NCBI RefSeq assembly: GCF_002863225.1
Contig: NZ_PKEK01000017.1
Location: 1 to 54,306 of the forward strand
From: Mycobacterium sp.
GTDB lineage: Bacteria; Actinomycetota; Actinomycetes; Mycobacteriales; Mycobacteriaceae
DNA length: 54,306 bases
Direction of reading: 5' to 3'
Positions within the stretch are counted from its first letter, which is position 1. Each line of letters opens with the position of its first letter. The translations under genes were made by a program, and so were the position numbers. This document shows, in pieces, positions 44,901 to 52,795 of this stretch. The notes beneath the pieces are model-generated. The model saw only the letters and a list, made by a program, of their open reading frames with translations. It made no database searches and had not been told where the DNA came from.

Positions 44901-47864
44901 CTAGCCACCGACCATCGATGCAGCCGACAGGACGACGGTGCACACTGTCGCGACGGCGAAAAGCGCGCACCAGTCAATCATTTTCGGACCTGATGGGCTT
45001 GCCGATATCAGTCCGAAACCACCACGCGCCGTGATCGCGTCACCCATTGCCTCCGCTCGCCGAATTGCGACGGCTATGACGGCGAACGTCAGATCGAGCA
45101 GTCCGACTGTGCGTCGCCGGATTCGCCCCTTGAGCGACGACATGGACCTGGGACGCAGTCGGTAGGCGGCATGCACGACTCGGAAATCGTTGATCAACAT
45201 CGGGAAAGTGCGCAGCGTGAGCGCCAAGGCAACCGACCATTCGTTCATCGGGATGCGCAATCGGTGTAGGCGGCGGTTCACGGCGGCAAGCGCGGGCGCG
45301 ATCTCAGCGACGTTCGTTGTCCACTGCACCAGGAAACCGAGGCCCAGCAATACGACTGACAACGAGGTGAAGCGCAGGAAGTCCAGCAGGCCCCCTACGC
45401 CAACGCTGACCGTTCCCAGCGTGATCTCCGGGGCACCACCGGCACCCGCTGCCAAGGCGCCGAAGATCGCAAGCCCAACCCACAGTCCCCGAGTCGGTGA
45501 GGGTAGCGCCGTACGGGGAATGCGCGCCATTAACGCACCTGCCAGCCCAACGGCAGCTACCAGCCCGATTGCCACCCACGTCGGATCGACGGCCAACAAC
45601 AGCGACATCGAGAACACGGTCAGCAATTTGGTTCCGGCCCAAAGTCGGTGAACCACGGAGTCACCCGGAACCGGGCGCAAGAGCACCAGAGGGCGGCGGG
45701 AACGCCGACCGAAGTGCGCTGTGTTCGCTACCGAGGCCACCTGATCAGTTGGGTCTGCTCCCGACGGGTCCCGAAGCGATCCGCCCGCGAGATGGATTGT
45801 GCGCGGGCATAATTCTGCGAGTTCGGCGTAATCGTGCGAGATGACGATCAACGTCAACTTGTCGTCACGCCGGCGCCTCATGAGTAGGTCGATCAGACTC
45901 CGGCGGCCCGCGGCATCCAAGCCGGCCAGCGGTTCGTCGAGGATCAGCACCCGCGGCGAGCGTGCGAGCAGGCCAGCCAGGACCACGCGACGTAATTGCC
46001 CCCCGCTGAGCTGATCCACCCGGTGGTCCGCCAACGCTGGATCCAGGCCGACGTCCACCAGCGCTGCCTTGACCCGTTGCCGGTCCTGCGGCGAGAAGCC
46101 GCCCGATGACGCCACTTCGAGATCGACCCGGTGGCGCATGACCTGCAAGCGAGCTGTTTGGAACTGACAGGCGACGGCGCCAACCCGGGCGGACGCGGGT
46201 TGTTGGTCGACCAGACACACGCCGGTGGTCGGTGCTGTCAGTCCAGCCATGATCCATCCCAGCGTCGATTTGCCAGAACCGTTGTCGCCGTAGATCAACA
46301 GGCCCTCACCCTCGTCGACCTCGAAACTGATGTCCCGTAGTGCAGTGTGCGCCCACGGTGTGCCGACGCCGTATTCGTGTCCGACACCAATGACTTTCAG
46401 CACCGGTGCAGTGCCACGGCCATGATTCCGAGTCGCCGTTTCGGGCGTCGTCCCCGACCTGACCGTTGATCCCTTATCCGATGTGAGATCAGCTGTGCGA
46501 TCAGCACATTCGGCCTCGTCGAGGTAGTGGGTGATGTGCACCAATGCCGTTCCGCGATGGCGTGCCAGATCGGCCAGCACTCCCAGCACCCGATCTCTGC
46601 CCTGTTGGTCGATCATGCTCGTCACCTCGTCCGCGACGATCAGCGCAGGCTCCCGCGCCAGTGCGGCGGCCACGGCCAGTCGCTGTAATTCGCCGCCGGA
46701 CAAGGCGCCAGTATCCCGGTCGCCCAGCCCGGCCAGGCCCACCTCACCTAGCAGCCGTTCGACGTCGATGGTCACACCCGGGGGTAGGCCCCACACCACG
46801 TCGTCGGCAACCCGCATCCCCAACACCTGACTCTCGGGGTGCTGCATCACGACCGCGGTACCTCCGACCCGGCCCAGACCCACCGCACCCGGCCGTTCGA
46901 CTGCCCCCGCCGTCGGTGTGCGCCCAGCCAAAACCTGCATCAACGTCGACTTGCCCGAACCGTTGCGGCCTGTCACCGCGACGTGCTCGCCGCGCTGGAC
47001 GTCCATGTTGATAGTCGGCAGCGCGTCACGGTCGCGGTCAGGAAACCGGACACGCACGTTCGTCAGCCGCACGGGCACCGGCGCGATCGCGCCATCATCG
47101 GGGCGCGCATCGAACAGTTGCCTGGCCGGGATGCCTTCCATGCGCTCCAGCACCCGCGACAACACCCACCATCCGAATCCCACCGCCCCCGTGACGCCGA
47201 TGAGCGCTGCAAGGAATACGAGCACCTGCCAATGGATCAAGGCGCCCGCGAAGCAACGCTGCAGGGCTTGTGTGGCCGCGAACAGACTCGGCACCTGCGC
47301 TAGCACCCGGGTAGCCCCGTTCACCGACGCTGCGGCGGAGCCCAACATGACAGTCCGCACCGGTTCGAGAATCGCCATCGAGACCACCACGGTCGCGGCG
47401 ATCACGGTGCCCAACGACAGAGACGTCACCGCGAGGGTGGCTGCACCGCGGCCACGGCGCTTCACAGACCCCGCCACCGCACCGACACAGGAACACACCC
47501 AGACCGCGCCTAGCCCACCAAGGCCTGCCAGCAAGAAGCCCGTAATTCCAGCCGCAACCGATGACGTGACGAGTACACGGAGCCGGTGTTGAGATGCCAC
47601 CAACCCCATGGGAACAACGCCCAACAGCCCAAGCCACCCCCCGTGCGGGAGGATCACGGCGACGATCGCGATCGCGGCACACAGGGCCCCCATGACGGAT
47701 GCATAGGCCATTTCACTCGGCATCAGTGAGCAAGGCGGGCTCGAAACCTTCTGTGTCGACCCGCGGACCCCGGCGTCGGCGCTCGACATCGCCCGCCGTT
47801 GCCGAACGATTGTTGACCCGGTCGGCGCGGTCGCGCTTTGGATGGGGCCTGCAGTTCTCGACAT
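44901..47864 (-). CDS. Single-chain ECF-type ABC transporter (S-like, two ATPases, T domain)
   Basis: 987 residues. Residues 50-240 form a hydrophobic S-component-like domain. ATPase 1 (about 265-455): Walker A GRNGSGKST 299-307, signature LSGGELQ 388-394, Walker B ALIVADE, switch His in HITHYLD. ATPase 2 (about 488-700): GDNGSGKST 526-534, LSGGQLR 619-625, VLILDEP, switch His in VISHDY. T component (about 735-987) with RRAEAMGDAITARGGF, the coupling signature of EcfT/CbiQ. In M. tuberculosis the Rv2326c and Rv2325c proteins, from memory about 697 and 282 residues, carry the same parts separately; here they are one chain. Start ATG, with a -10-like TACGCT 7 bp before it and a direct-repeat box 9 bp further up: probably leaderless. 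Vitamin or metal uptake is the family role; substrate unknown. Confidence 0.88.
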   Translation of the reverse strand: MSRTAGPIQSATAPTGSTIVRQRRAMSSADAGVRGSTQKVSSPPCSLMPSEMAYASVMGALCAAIAIVAVILPHGGWLGLLGVVPMGLVASQHRLRVLVTSSVAAGITGFLLAGLGGLGAVWVCSCVGAVAGSVKRRGRGAATLAVTSLSLGTVIAATVVVSMAILEPVRTVMLGSAAASVNGATRVLAQVPSLFAATQALQRCFAGALIHWQVLVFLAALIGVTGAVGFGWWVLSRVLERMEGIPARQLFDARPDDGAIAPVPVRLTNVRVRFPDRDRDALPTINMDVQRGEHVAVTGRNGSGKSTLMQVLAGRTPTAGAVERPGAVGLGRVGGTAVVMQHPESQVLGMRVADDVVWGLPPGVTIDVERLLGEVGLAGLGDRDTGALSGGELQRLAVAAALAREPALIVADEVTSMIDQQGRDRVLGVLADLARHRGTALVHITHYLDEAECADRTADLTSDKGSTVRSGTTPETATRNHGRGTAPVLKVIGVGHEYGVGTPWAHTALRDISFEVDEGEGLLIYGDNGSGKSTLGWIMAGLTAPTTGVCLVDQQPASARVGAVACQFQTARLQVMRHRVDLEVASSGGFSPQDRQRVKAALVDVGLDPALADHRVDQLSGGQLRRVVLAGLLARSPRVLILDEPLAGLDAAGRRSLIDLLMRRRRDDKLTLIVISHDYAELAELCPRTIHLAGGSLRDPSGADPTDQVASVANTAHFGRRSRRPLVLLRPVPGDSVVHRLWAGTKLLTVFSMSLLLAVDPTWVAIGLVAAVGLAGALMARIPRTALPSPTRGLWVGLAIFGALAAGAGGAPEITLGTVSVGVGGLLDFLRFTSLSVVLLGLGFLVQWTTNVAEIAPALAAVNRRLHRLRIPMNEWSVALALTLRTFPMLINDFRVVHAAYRLRPRSMSSLKGRIRRRTVGLLDLTFAVIAVAIRRAEAMGDAITARGGFGLISASPSGPKMIDWCALFAVATVCTVVLSAASMVGG

Positions 47865-47886
47865 GAGCCGCAGCGTAGGAGCCGGC

Positions 47887-47905
47887 CGCTGAAGACTCGC
47901 TGAGA
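47887..47905 (-). promoter_or_regulatory. Response-regulator box A (ECF transporter promoter)
   Basis: On the minus strand it reads TCTCAGCGAGTCTTCAGCG: two TCAGCG units 11 bp apart, the usual arrangement for OmpR-family regulators. Nine bp downstream is TACGCT (47877-47872), a TANNNT -10, and 7 bp later the ATG of the transporter. On the plus strand a TATGAT at 47908-47913 could also serve a divergent promoter. Matching boxes lie at 47977-47995 and 52620-52638 with the same 9-bp spacing. Confidence 0.65.
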
Positions 47906-47976
47906 AATATGATTTCTGTTGTCCTGCAGATATTTTGGAATCTGCGCAGACTATCTCGCAACTGTTTCGCGTCGGT

Positions 47977-47995
47977 TCTCAGCGAATCCTTTGCG
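47977..47995 (+). promoter_or_regulatory. Response-regulator box B (sensor kinase promoter)
   Basis: Reads TCTCAGCGAATCCTTTGCG; the second half is degenerate (TTTGCG versus TCAGCG). Exactly 9 bp later is CACAAT (48005-48010), a weak -10, and 6 bp after it the GTG start of the kinase. The same layout as boxes A and C supports both the box and the kinase start. Confidence 0.5.
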
Positions 47996-48016
47996 CCGCT
48001 GCCCCACAATGGTCAG

Positions 48017-49423
48017 GTGCCCACGTTCGCGTCCCTACGGCGGAACACGCTGGCACGCCTTCAGCCGCTCGCCAACATGAGCATTCCGGCGCGATCCGCA
48101 GCGGTGTCGGCGATCGTGGTGCTGATCGCGTTCGCGTGTGCCGGCGCGGTACTTGTAGCGGTGCTCTACCGCTCGCTGCTGATGGGTATCGACGACGCCA
48201 CGGCCGCACGAGTGCACAACATCGCCAACGCGCTCCAATCCAATCCGCCGGGTGAACTCAGTCCCGCACTGCTCGTCACCAATCACCGCATCGTTGCCGT
48301 TCAGATCATCGCCCCTGACGGGACGTTTCTGCACCGATCCGGTTCGGCACCGGCAACGCCACTGGTGCCCACCAGCAACTTCGACTACGACACGCGGCGT
48401 GGAATGCCCGACGATGCGGTCGCCGACGACGACATGCGTGTCAGTGGTCAGCGTGTCGCGACCCGCTTCGGCACCTACACCGTAATTGTCGGGGGCGCGA
48501 GTGAGGCGGCTGAAGCCACGGCGCGAGTCGGCTCTCTTCTGCTTACCGGCAGCGCACCATTCATCGTCGCGGTCGCAGCGGCCGTCACTCACCGACTCGT
48601 GCGCCGATCCCTGCAGTCAGTCGACGCGATTCGCAGCAGGGTCGCTGAAATCTCGGTGTCGGATCTGGCTGAGCGAGTACCGGTTCCCGCTGGGCGTGAT
48701 CACATCTCTGCGCTGGCGGTCACGATGAACGAAATGCTGTCACGGTTGGAGGCCGGACACCTTGCACAGCAGCGATTCGTCGGTAACGCCTCGCATGAAC
48801 TCCGCAGTCCGCTGGCCACCATCATTTCCGGGCTGGAAGTCGTCGAGGCCCACCCCGAGCTGCTTGACACCGACCTCGCTGTCAAGACCCTGCTGCCCGA
48901 GGCCCATCGCATGCAGGCGCTCATCGACGATCTGCTCGTTCTCGCCCGCGCCGACGAAAACAGCCTCATGCTCCGCCGAGAAGCGGTGGCACTGGACGAC
49001 ATCGCCGCGGTCGAGGCGGATCGAGCGCGCGGCACCACCCAGTGCGTGATCAGCACCAACGTAGGCCCGGCCCATACGATCGGTGACCCCGCGGCGTTGT
49101 CACTGGTGATCCGTAATCTGGTGAGTAACGCTCTGCAGCATGCACATTCGCGTGTCGACGTCGCCACGACCAGCCGCTCTGGAATTGCGGCAGTCAGTGT
49201 GTGCGACGACGGTCCGGGTATCGCGCCGTCCGAACGGTCACGCGTGTTCGAGCGGTTCGTCCGCTTGGACGAAGACCGCGACCGCCGTAGCGGAGGCGCC
49301 GGGCTCGGACTCGCCATCGTCGCGGAACTCGTTGCCGCCCACGGCGGCACGGTCACAATCGATGATTCACCATGGGGCGGAACAACGATTCTCGTCGAAT
49401 TGCCTCAGCACGACAGCCGGTAA
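48017..49423 (+). CDS. Sensor histidine kinase (two-component)
   Basis: 468 residues from GTG. Transmembrane helix 1 AAVSAIVVLIAFACAGAVLVAVLY, an extracytoplasmic sensor of about 110 residues (RVHNIANALQSNPPGEL to TYTVIVGGAS), helix 2 LLTGSAPFIVAVAAAVTH, then HAMP. Kinase core: H-box VGNASHELRSPLATI with the phospho-accepting His, N-box NLVSNALQH, G1 DDGPGI, F-box FERFVR, G2 GGAGLGLAI. The sensor has no obvious metal-binding cluster. The GTG is preferred because a -10-like CACAAT lies 6 bp upstream behind a regulator box; the open frame upstream reaches 47909 but would cover this promoter. It converges on, and overlaps by 19 bp, the response regulator gene, an unusual arrangement. Confidence 0.9.
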   Translation: MPTFASLRRNTLARLQPLANMSIPARSAAVSAIVVLIAFACAGAVLVAVLYRSLLMGIDDATAARVHNIANALQSNPPGELSPALLVTNHRIVAVQIIAPDGTFLHRSGSAPATPLVPTSNFDYDTRRGMPDDAVADDDMRVSGQRVATRFGTYTVIVGGASEAAEATARVGSLLLTGSAPFIVAVAAAVTHRLVRRSLQSVDAIRSRVAEISVSDLAERVPVPAGRDHISALAVTMNEMLSRLEAGHLAQQRFVGNASHELRSPLATIISGLEVVEAHPELLDTDLAVKTLLPEAHRMQALIDDLLVLARADENSLMLRREAVALDDIAAVEADRARGTTQCVISTNVGPAHTIGDPAALSLVIRNLVSNALQHAHSRVDVATTSRSGIAAVSVCDDGPGIAPSERSRVFERFVRLDEDRDRRSGGAGLGLAIVAELVAAHGGTVTIDDSPWGGTTILVELPQHDSR

Positions 49424-50073
49424 CCCACGCCCCTGACCGTCTCGATGGTGCTGGTTCCGAAGGGAAAGTCTATTTTGCGCCGTAGATATCCGACGTAGAC
49501 CTCGACCACATTGTCTGGCCCCTCGTGGTGGGCGTCCCAGACATTGCGCAGGATTTCGTTTTTTGTGACGACGACGTCTTTCTTGCTTAGCAAGAACTCC
49601 AGTAGCGAGAACTCGCGAGGAGTGAGGGCGATGGGTGTGGCGTCTCGCTGCACGGTGTGCCGAGCGGGGTCGAGCGACAACGTCCCTGCGGTCAGAACTG
49701 TCGGACGTTCCGACGCGCCGCGACGCCGCAATGCGCGCAACCGCGCCACCAGGACGCGAAACGAAAAGGGTTTGGTGAGATAGTCATCCGCGCCCAGGTC
49801 GAAGGCGTCAGTCTCGTCGTACTCGCCGTCCTTGGCCGTCAGCATCAGCACCGGCGTCCACACCCCGGCCGTCCGGATCCGACGAAGCACCTCATAACCG
49901 CTCAGACCGGGCAGCATGATGTCGAGAACGACAACGTCGTAATCGCTTGTGGTGGCCTCATGTAGACCGTCGACACCGTTGACGGTGCTCACAACAACGA
50001 AACCTTCGGCCTTGAGACCCATGGAAAGGGTGGCCGACAGCCCCGACTCGTCTTCGACGAGCAAAACCCGCAT
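49405..50073 (-). CDS. OmpR-family response regulator
   Basis: 222 residues. Receiver domain 1-115: acidic pocket EDE, phospho-acceptor Asp in VVVLDIMLPGLSG, Thr in LMLTAKD, Lys in DYLTKPFSF. Winged-helix output domain from about 125: LTPREFSLLEFLLSKKDVVVTKNEILRNVWD and VEVYVGYLRRKID...IETVRGVGYRL. It starts 9 bp after the stop of the fused permease gene, so it is the last gene of the exporter operon. OmpR-type regulators bind direct repeats about 10-11 bp apart, which fits the three boxes found upstream of the exporter, kinase and ECF genes. Partner of the convergent kinase by position. Confidence 0.93.
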   Translation of the reverse strand: MRVLLVEDESGLSATLSMGLKAEGFVVVSTVNGVDGLHEATTSDYDVVVLDIMLPGLSGYEVLRRIRTAGVWTPVLMLTAKDGEYDETDAFDLGADDYLTKPFSFRVLVARLRALRRRGASERPTVLTAGTLSLDPARHTVQRDATPIALTPREFSLLEFLLSKKDVVVTKNEILRNVWDAHHEGPDNVVEVYVGYLRRKIDFPFGTSTIETVRGVGYRLSC

Positions 50074-50082
50074 GCCGGCAGG

Positions 50083-51555
50083 CTACGTGTCGGACGGCGG
50101 ACGCAACGGACGCTCGTTTGCCGGCTCCAGTTGGATGAGGCGGTGCGCGTCGTCGAAGAGCGACTCCTCCGCGATGCGGACCGCGACCAGCGAAGCCAGC
50201 GCGCTGCCGGCGAGCTGCATGTACATCACCACGATCTGGTATCGGATGGCGGTGAGGGGACTGATCCCGGCCAGGATCAATCCGGTCATAGCCCCGGGCA
50301 GGCTGATCAGCCCCACCACCTTGGTGGAGTCGATCGCTGGAATCAGGGCACCACGCAGCGCGGATTGCCGGTAGGCAGCGATGGCCTGCCGTCCGTCTTG
50401 TCCGAGAGACAGCCGAGCCTCGATCACCGGCCGCGCTTGGCGAACGTCGTCATCGAGCCGTCGCAACGAGCTGCCGGCAGCCAGCATGGCGGACGAGACG
50501 ATCATGCCGCCGACAGGAACGATTACGCGCGCCTGCGCCGTGACAACCCTCCCAATCAACAGGACACCCAGCGTGAAGGCAGTGCTGGCAGCGACTCCGC
50601 CGGTAGCGGCAACCCTTGCCTGGGGTAGTCCGACGGCGCGCCGGCCGGCAACCTGCCCGGCAATGATCGTCATCCCGATCAGCCAACCGGCGGCGCCGAG
50701 CGAGCTTGCACGCGTGAACAAGAGCCGAAGAAGTGCACCGGCGGCAACCAGTTGAACCGCAGCACGTCCGGCAGCGACGGCTATCTCGCGGGTGAGCCCC
50801 AGCCGCTGACGGTGAGCGATCACCCCTGCCACAGAGACCAGAACCAGCGTCACCACGACACCACCCCAACTGGGCACAGCCAGCGCAGAGGTGGTCAGCG
50901 CGGCGAGCGAAACGCTGGACCGTCGAACCCGGCCGCCGCTGACTGCGTTCGCCGACCATGCGGCACCCGCGAGCCACCGCGTCACGCGCGACAGCACGAG
51001 CGTGGCCACACCGATCGTCGCCAGGCCCACCGGTACGGCGAGCCACAGCCATCGCGGATGGATCCCGGGCGCGGCGCGCTCCACTCTCGACACAGCCGAG
51101 GGGCTTTCGGTGCCGGGCTGCGCCACGTCATATCCCAAGCGATCCAGCACCGTCCGCAACCGCACGATTTCCGCTGGAACCTGCTCCGCGTCACGCTTCG
51201 ATGAAGTGAGTGCCCGCACGAGCCCGCTGACGATCCCGCCTGACCTGCCGCTGTGGTGGTGAGCGGCCGACGAACGGGACGGCGATTCGGTTGCCGGCGG
51301 GGTCGGCAGGCCCGCGCTGTCGGCGACTGCAGCCAGCACGATCGCGGTATCGCAGTCCGCGGAATGCCAGATGACGACCGATGCAGTACGCGGGAAGACC
51401 TGCACCATCCGAACTCCCGACAGCCCGGCAAGTTTCTGCTCGACCGCAACGGCCCGCACGTCATCGCGATGCAACCCGGCGGCATGCACACGCATCCGTC
51501 CCGCTGCCGAAGACAGGACCGTCGGAGAGATCGCGGCGTCAGCGCACGGCATCAT
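50083..51555 (-). CDS. FetB-like ABC permease with an N-terminal CtpC-type (P-ATPase) domain
   Basis: 490 residues, roughly twice the usual length of FetB/YbbM (UPF0014) permeases. Residues about 14-75 (SSAAGRMRVHAAGL...RAVAVEQKLAGLSGVRMVQVFPRTASVVIWH) match, from memory, the start of mycobacterial metal P-type ATPase CtpC (SDAAGRMRVKV...AVAVEEAVAKQNGVRVVHAYPRTGSVVVWY), an HMA-like ferredoxin fold without CxxC. A His patch AAHHHSG follows near 93-99, then a helix. The C-terminal 260 residues are FetB: VPVGGMIVSSAMLAAGSSLRRLDDD, LSLGQDGRQAIAAYRQSALRGALIPAIDSTKVVGLISLPGAMTGLILAGISPLTAIRYQIVVMYMQLA. Start ATG with GGAG upstream, overlapping the PacL-like gene by 17 bp. FetAB of E. coli exports iron, so metal efflux is the likely role. 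Confidence 0.88.
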   Translation of the reverse strand: MMPCADAAISPTVLSSAAGRMRVHAAGLHRDDVRAVAVEQKLAGLSGVRMVQVFPRTASVVIWHSADCDTAIVLAAVADSAGLPTPPATESPSRSSAAHHHSGRSGGIVSGLVRALTSSKRDAEQVPAEIVRLRTVLDRLGYDVAQPGTESPSAVSRVERAAPGIHPRWLWLAVPVGLATIGVATLVLSRVTRWLAGAAWSANAVSGGRVRRSSVSLAALTTSALAVPSWGGVVVTLVLVSVAGVIAHRQRLGLTREIAVAAGRAAVQLVAAGALLRLLFTRASSLGAAGWLIGMTIIAGQVAGRRAVGLPQARVAATGGVAASTAFTLGVLLIGRVVTAQARVIVPVGGMIVSSAMLAAGSSLRRLDDDVRQARPVIEARLSLGQDGRQAIAAYRQSALRGALIPAIDSTKVVGLISLPGAMTGLILAGISPLTAIRYQIVVMYMQLAGSALASLVAVRIAEESLFDDAHRLIQLEPANERPLRPPSDT

Positions 51556-51838
51556 CGGGCTCCGCTAGGTCAGCGATCGGGTGAGCCGCCGTGTGCCCGG
51601 GTTCGTTGTCGATGCGCTCCGCGGCTTCGGCGACGACGTCAGCGACCGCCAATTGGGCCCGTGAGGCGCTCTTCTCGGCCTCGCGCGCCACGCGAAGTCC
51701 CCAGGCCGTCACCGATACGCTTGCTGCTCGCAGCGGCTTTTTCGCCGCAACCTTGCGCAGCCCCTCGTAAGCGACCATCCCGACTACCCCGGTGACCACC
51801 GTGGGTGCTGCCTTTGCCAAAACCCCTTGCCACACCAT
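51539..51838 (-). CDS. PacL-like DUF1490 protein
   Basis: 99 residues from ATG with GAAGGAG 8 bp upstream (an earlier ATG lacks a site). N-terminal hydrophobic helix VWQGVLAKAAPTVVTGVVGMVAYEGLRK, basic KKPLRAASVSVTAWGLRVAREAEKSA, then VADVVAEAAERI. This parallels M. tuberculosis Rv3269 (PacL1), the small membrane partner that sits beside the zinc P-ATPase CtpC. PacL1 ends in a His/Asp metal motif (DVHDHDH-type). Here the tail is GHTAAHPIADLAEPDDAVR, with two histidines but not that motif. Instead of a P-ATPase, the neighbours are an ABC ATPase (44 bp upstream) and a permease bearing a CtpC-type domain (overlapping). Confidence 0.85.
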   Translation of the reverse strand: MVWQGVLAKAAPTVVTGVVGMVAYEGLRKVAAKKPLRAASVSVTAWGLRVAREAEKSASRAQLAVADVVAEAAERIDNEPGHTAAHPIADLAEPDDAVR

Positions 51839-51882
51839 GTCGAACACTCCTTCACTTTGTTGTCTGATCGATGTCACGTTTT

Positions 51883-52596
51883 TCACCGACCGGCCGAGCG
51901 CGTCGACACGATGCGGCCGGAGTCGAGGAACAGGACCTGCGTTGCGACTCGTGCGATGAGGTCGCGGTCGTGGCTGACAAGAACGACGGTTCCGCCCTCG
52001 GTCACGTGGTCGACGATGAGGCCGCTGATGACCTCCGCGGAAGCGCCGTCGAGCGCTGACGTCGGCTCGTCGAGCAGCAGCACGTCGGGTTCAACGGCCA
52101 ACGCGCGCGCAAGGCAGAGCCGTTGCACCTCTCCACCAGAAAGGTCGGCGGTCGCGCGCGGCATGAAGCCCGAACCCAGACCCACGCGGGTCAACAACTG
52201 CTCCACCATGAACTCGGAGAGCTCGTGGCGGCCGGCTCTGACCTCATCAACCACGTTGTCGGTCAACAGCACCGGCGTCTGCGCTATCAGACCGACATGT
52301 CGGCGCAGCGCCAGCACATCGAGTTCGCCTATCGGGACACCGTCGAGGGTGATGCGTCCCGACGTCGGCTCGGCTAGGCGATTCAGCAGGCGCAGCAACG
52401 TCGACTTCCCGGCACCACTGGCACCTGTGACGGCGGTACACCAGCCGGCAGGGATGCTGGCGCTCACGTGGCTCAGCAGCGTCGCGCGACCGCGAGTCAC
52501 CGTAATGTCCTGAAGGTCAAAGCCTTCGGCCGAACTGTCCCTGAGCGCACCGGAAGCAGGCAGGGAGATTGCCTCGTGGTCGGATGCGGTCTGCAC
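51883..52596 (-). CDS. ABC transporter ATPase, FetA-like
   Basis: About 237 residues (six bases longer if the GTG at 52602 is used). Walker A TGASGAGKST, Q-loop GLIAQTPVLL, signature LSGGEVQRLCLARAL, Walker B DVLLLDEPTSALD, switch His in VLVSHD. It pairs with the FetB-type permease two genes downstream, with the PacL-like gene between them. No ribosome site is present: TAGGCT (52610-52605) is a plausible -10, and GTG at 52596 lies 8 bp after it, suggesting a leaderless mRNA. A direct-repeat box sits 9 bp above the -10, as at the kinase and ECF genes. First gene of the exporter-regulator operon. Confidence 0.88.
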   Translation of the reverse strand: MQTASDHEAISLPASGALRDSSAEGFDLQDITVTRGRATLLSHVSASIPAGWCTAVTGASGAGKSTLLRLLNRLAEPTSGRITLDGVPIGELDVLALRRHVGLIAQTPVLLTDNVVDEVRAGRHELSEFMVEQLLTRVGLGSGFMPRATADLSGGEVQRLCLARALAVEPDVLLLDEPTSALDGASAEVISGLIVDHVTEGGTVVLVSHDRDLIARVATQVLFLDSGRIVSTRSAGR

Positions 52597-52619
52597 GATC
52601 ACCGAGCCTAGGAACGCCG

Positions 52620-52638
52620 CGCTGAGAGATCGCTGAGA
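52620..52638 (-). promoter_or_regulatory. Response-regulator box C (exporter operon promoter)
   Basis: On the minus strand TCTCAGCGATCTCTCAGCG: two perfect TCTCAGCG units 11 bp apart, the cleanest of the three boxes. Nine bp separate it from TAGGCT (-10). The response regulator encoded at the end of this operon is the obvious candidate to bind it. The rest of 52639-52795 shows no gene. Confidence 0.7.
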
Positions 52639-52795
52639 TCCCGTCTTTCTGCTGCGGGCGTGAGCCCGGCTCTTCCGAATCGCCTTGCATTAGCGAACGA
52701 ACGGTGACCGAAGAGCCTGCCCATCGAATTCGACTGACCGGGCGGTCACCGTCGAGGCGATTGCGTCGTTGCGGGCGAGCGCATAGCCTCGCGCT

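Noticed and set aside
47909..48016. Upstream extension of the sensor kinase frame
   Set aside because: These 36 codons are AT-richer, contain the regulator box and -10, and lack a ribosome site. The GTG at 48017 fits the box-to-start spacing seen at two other promoters.
44188..50073. A vancomycin-resistance cluster (VanRS plus VanX)
   Set aside because: No VanH dehydrogenase or D-Ala-D-Lac ligase is present, and the kinase and regulator sit with ABC transporters; kept only as an envelope-stress alternative.
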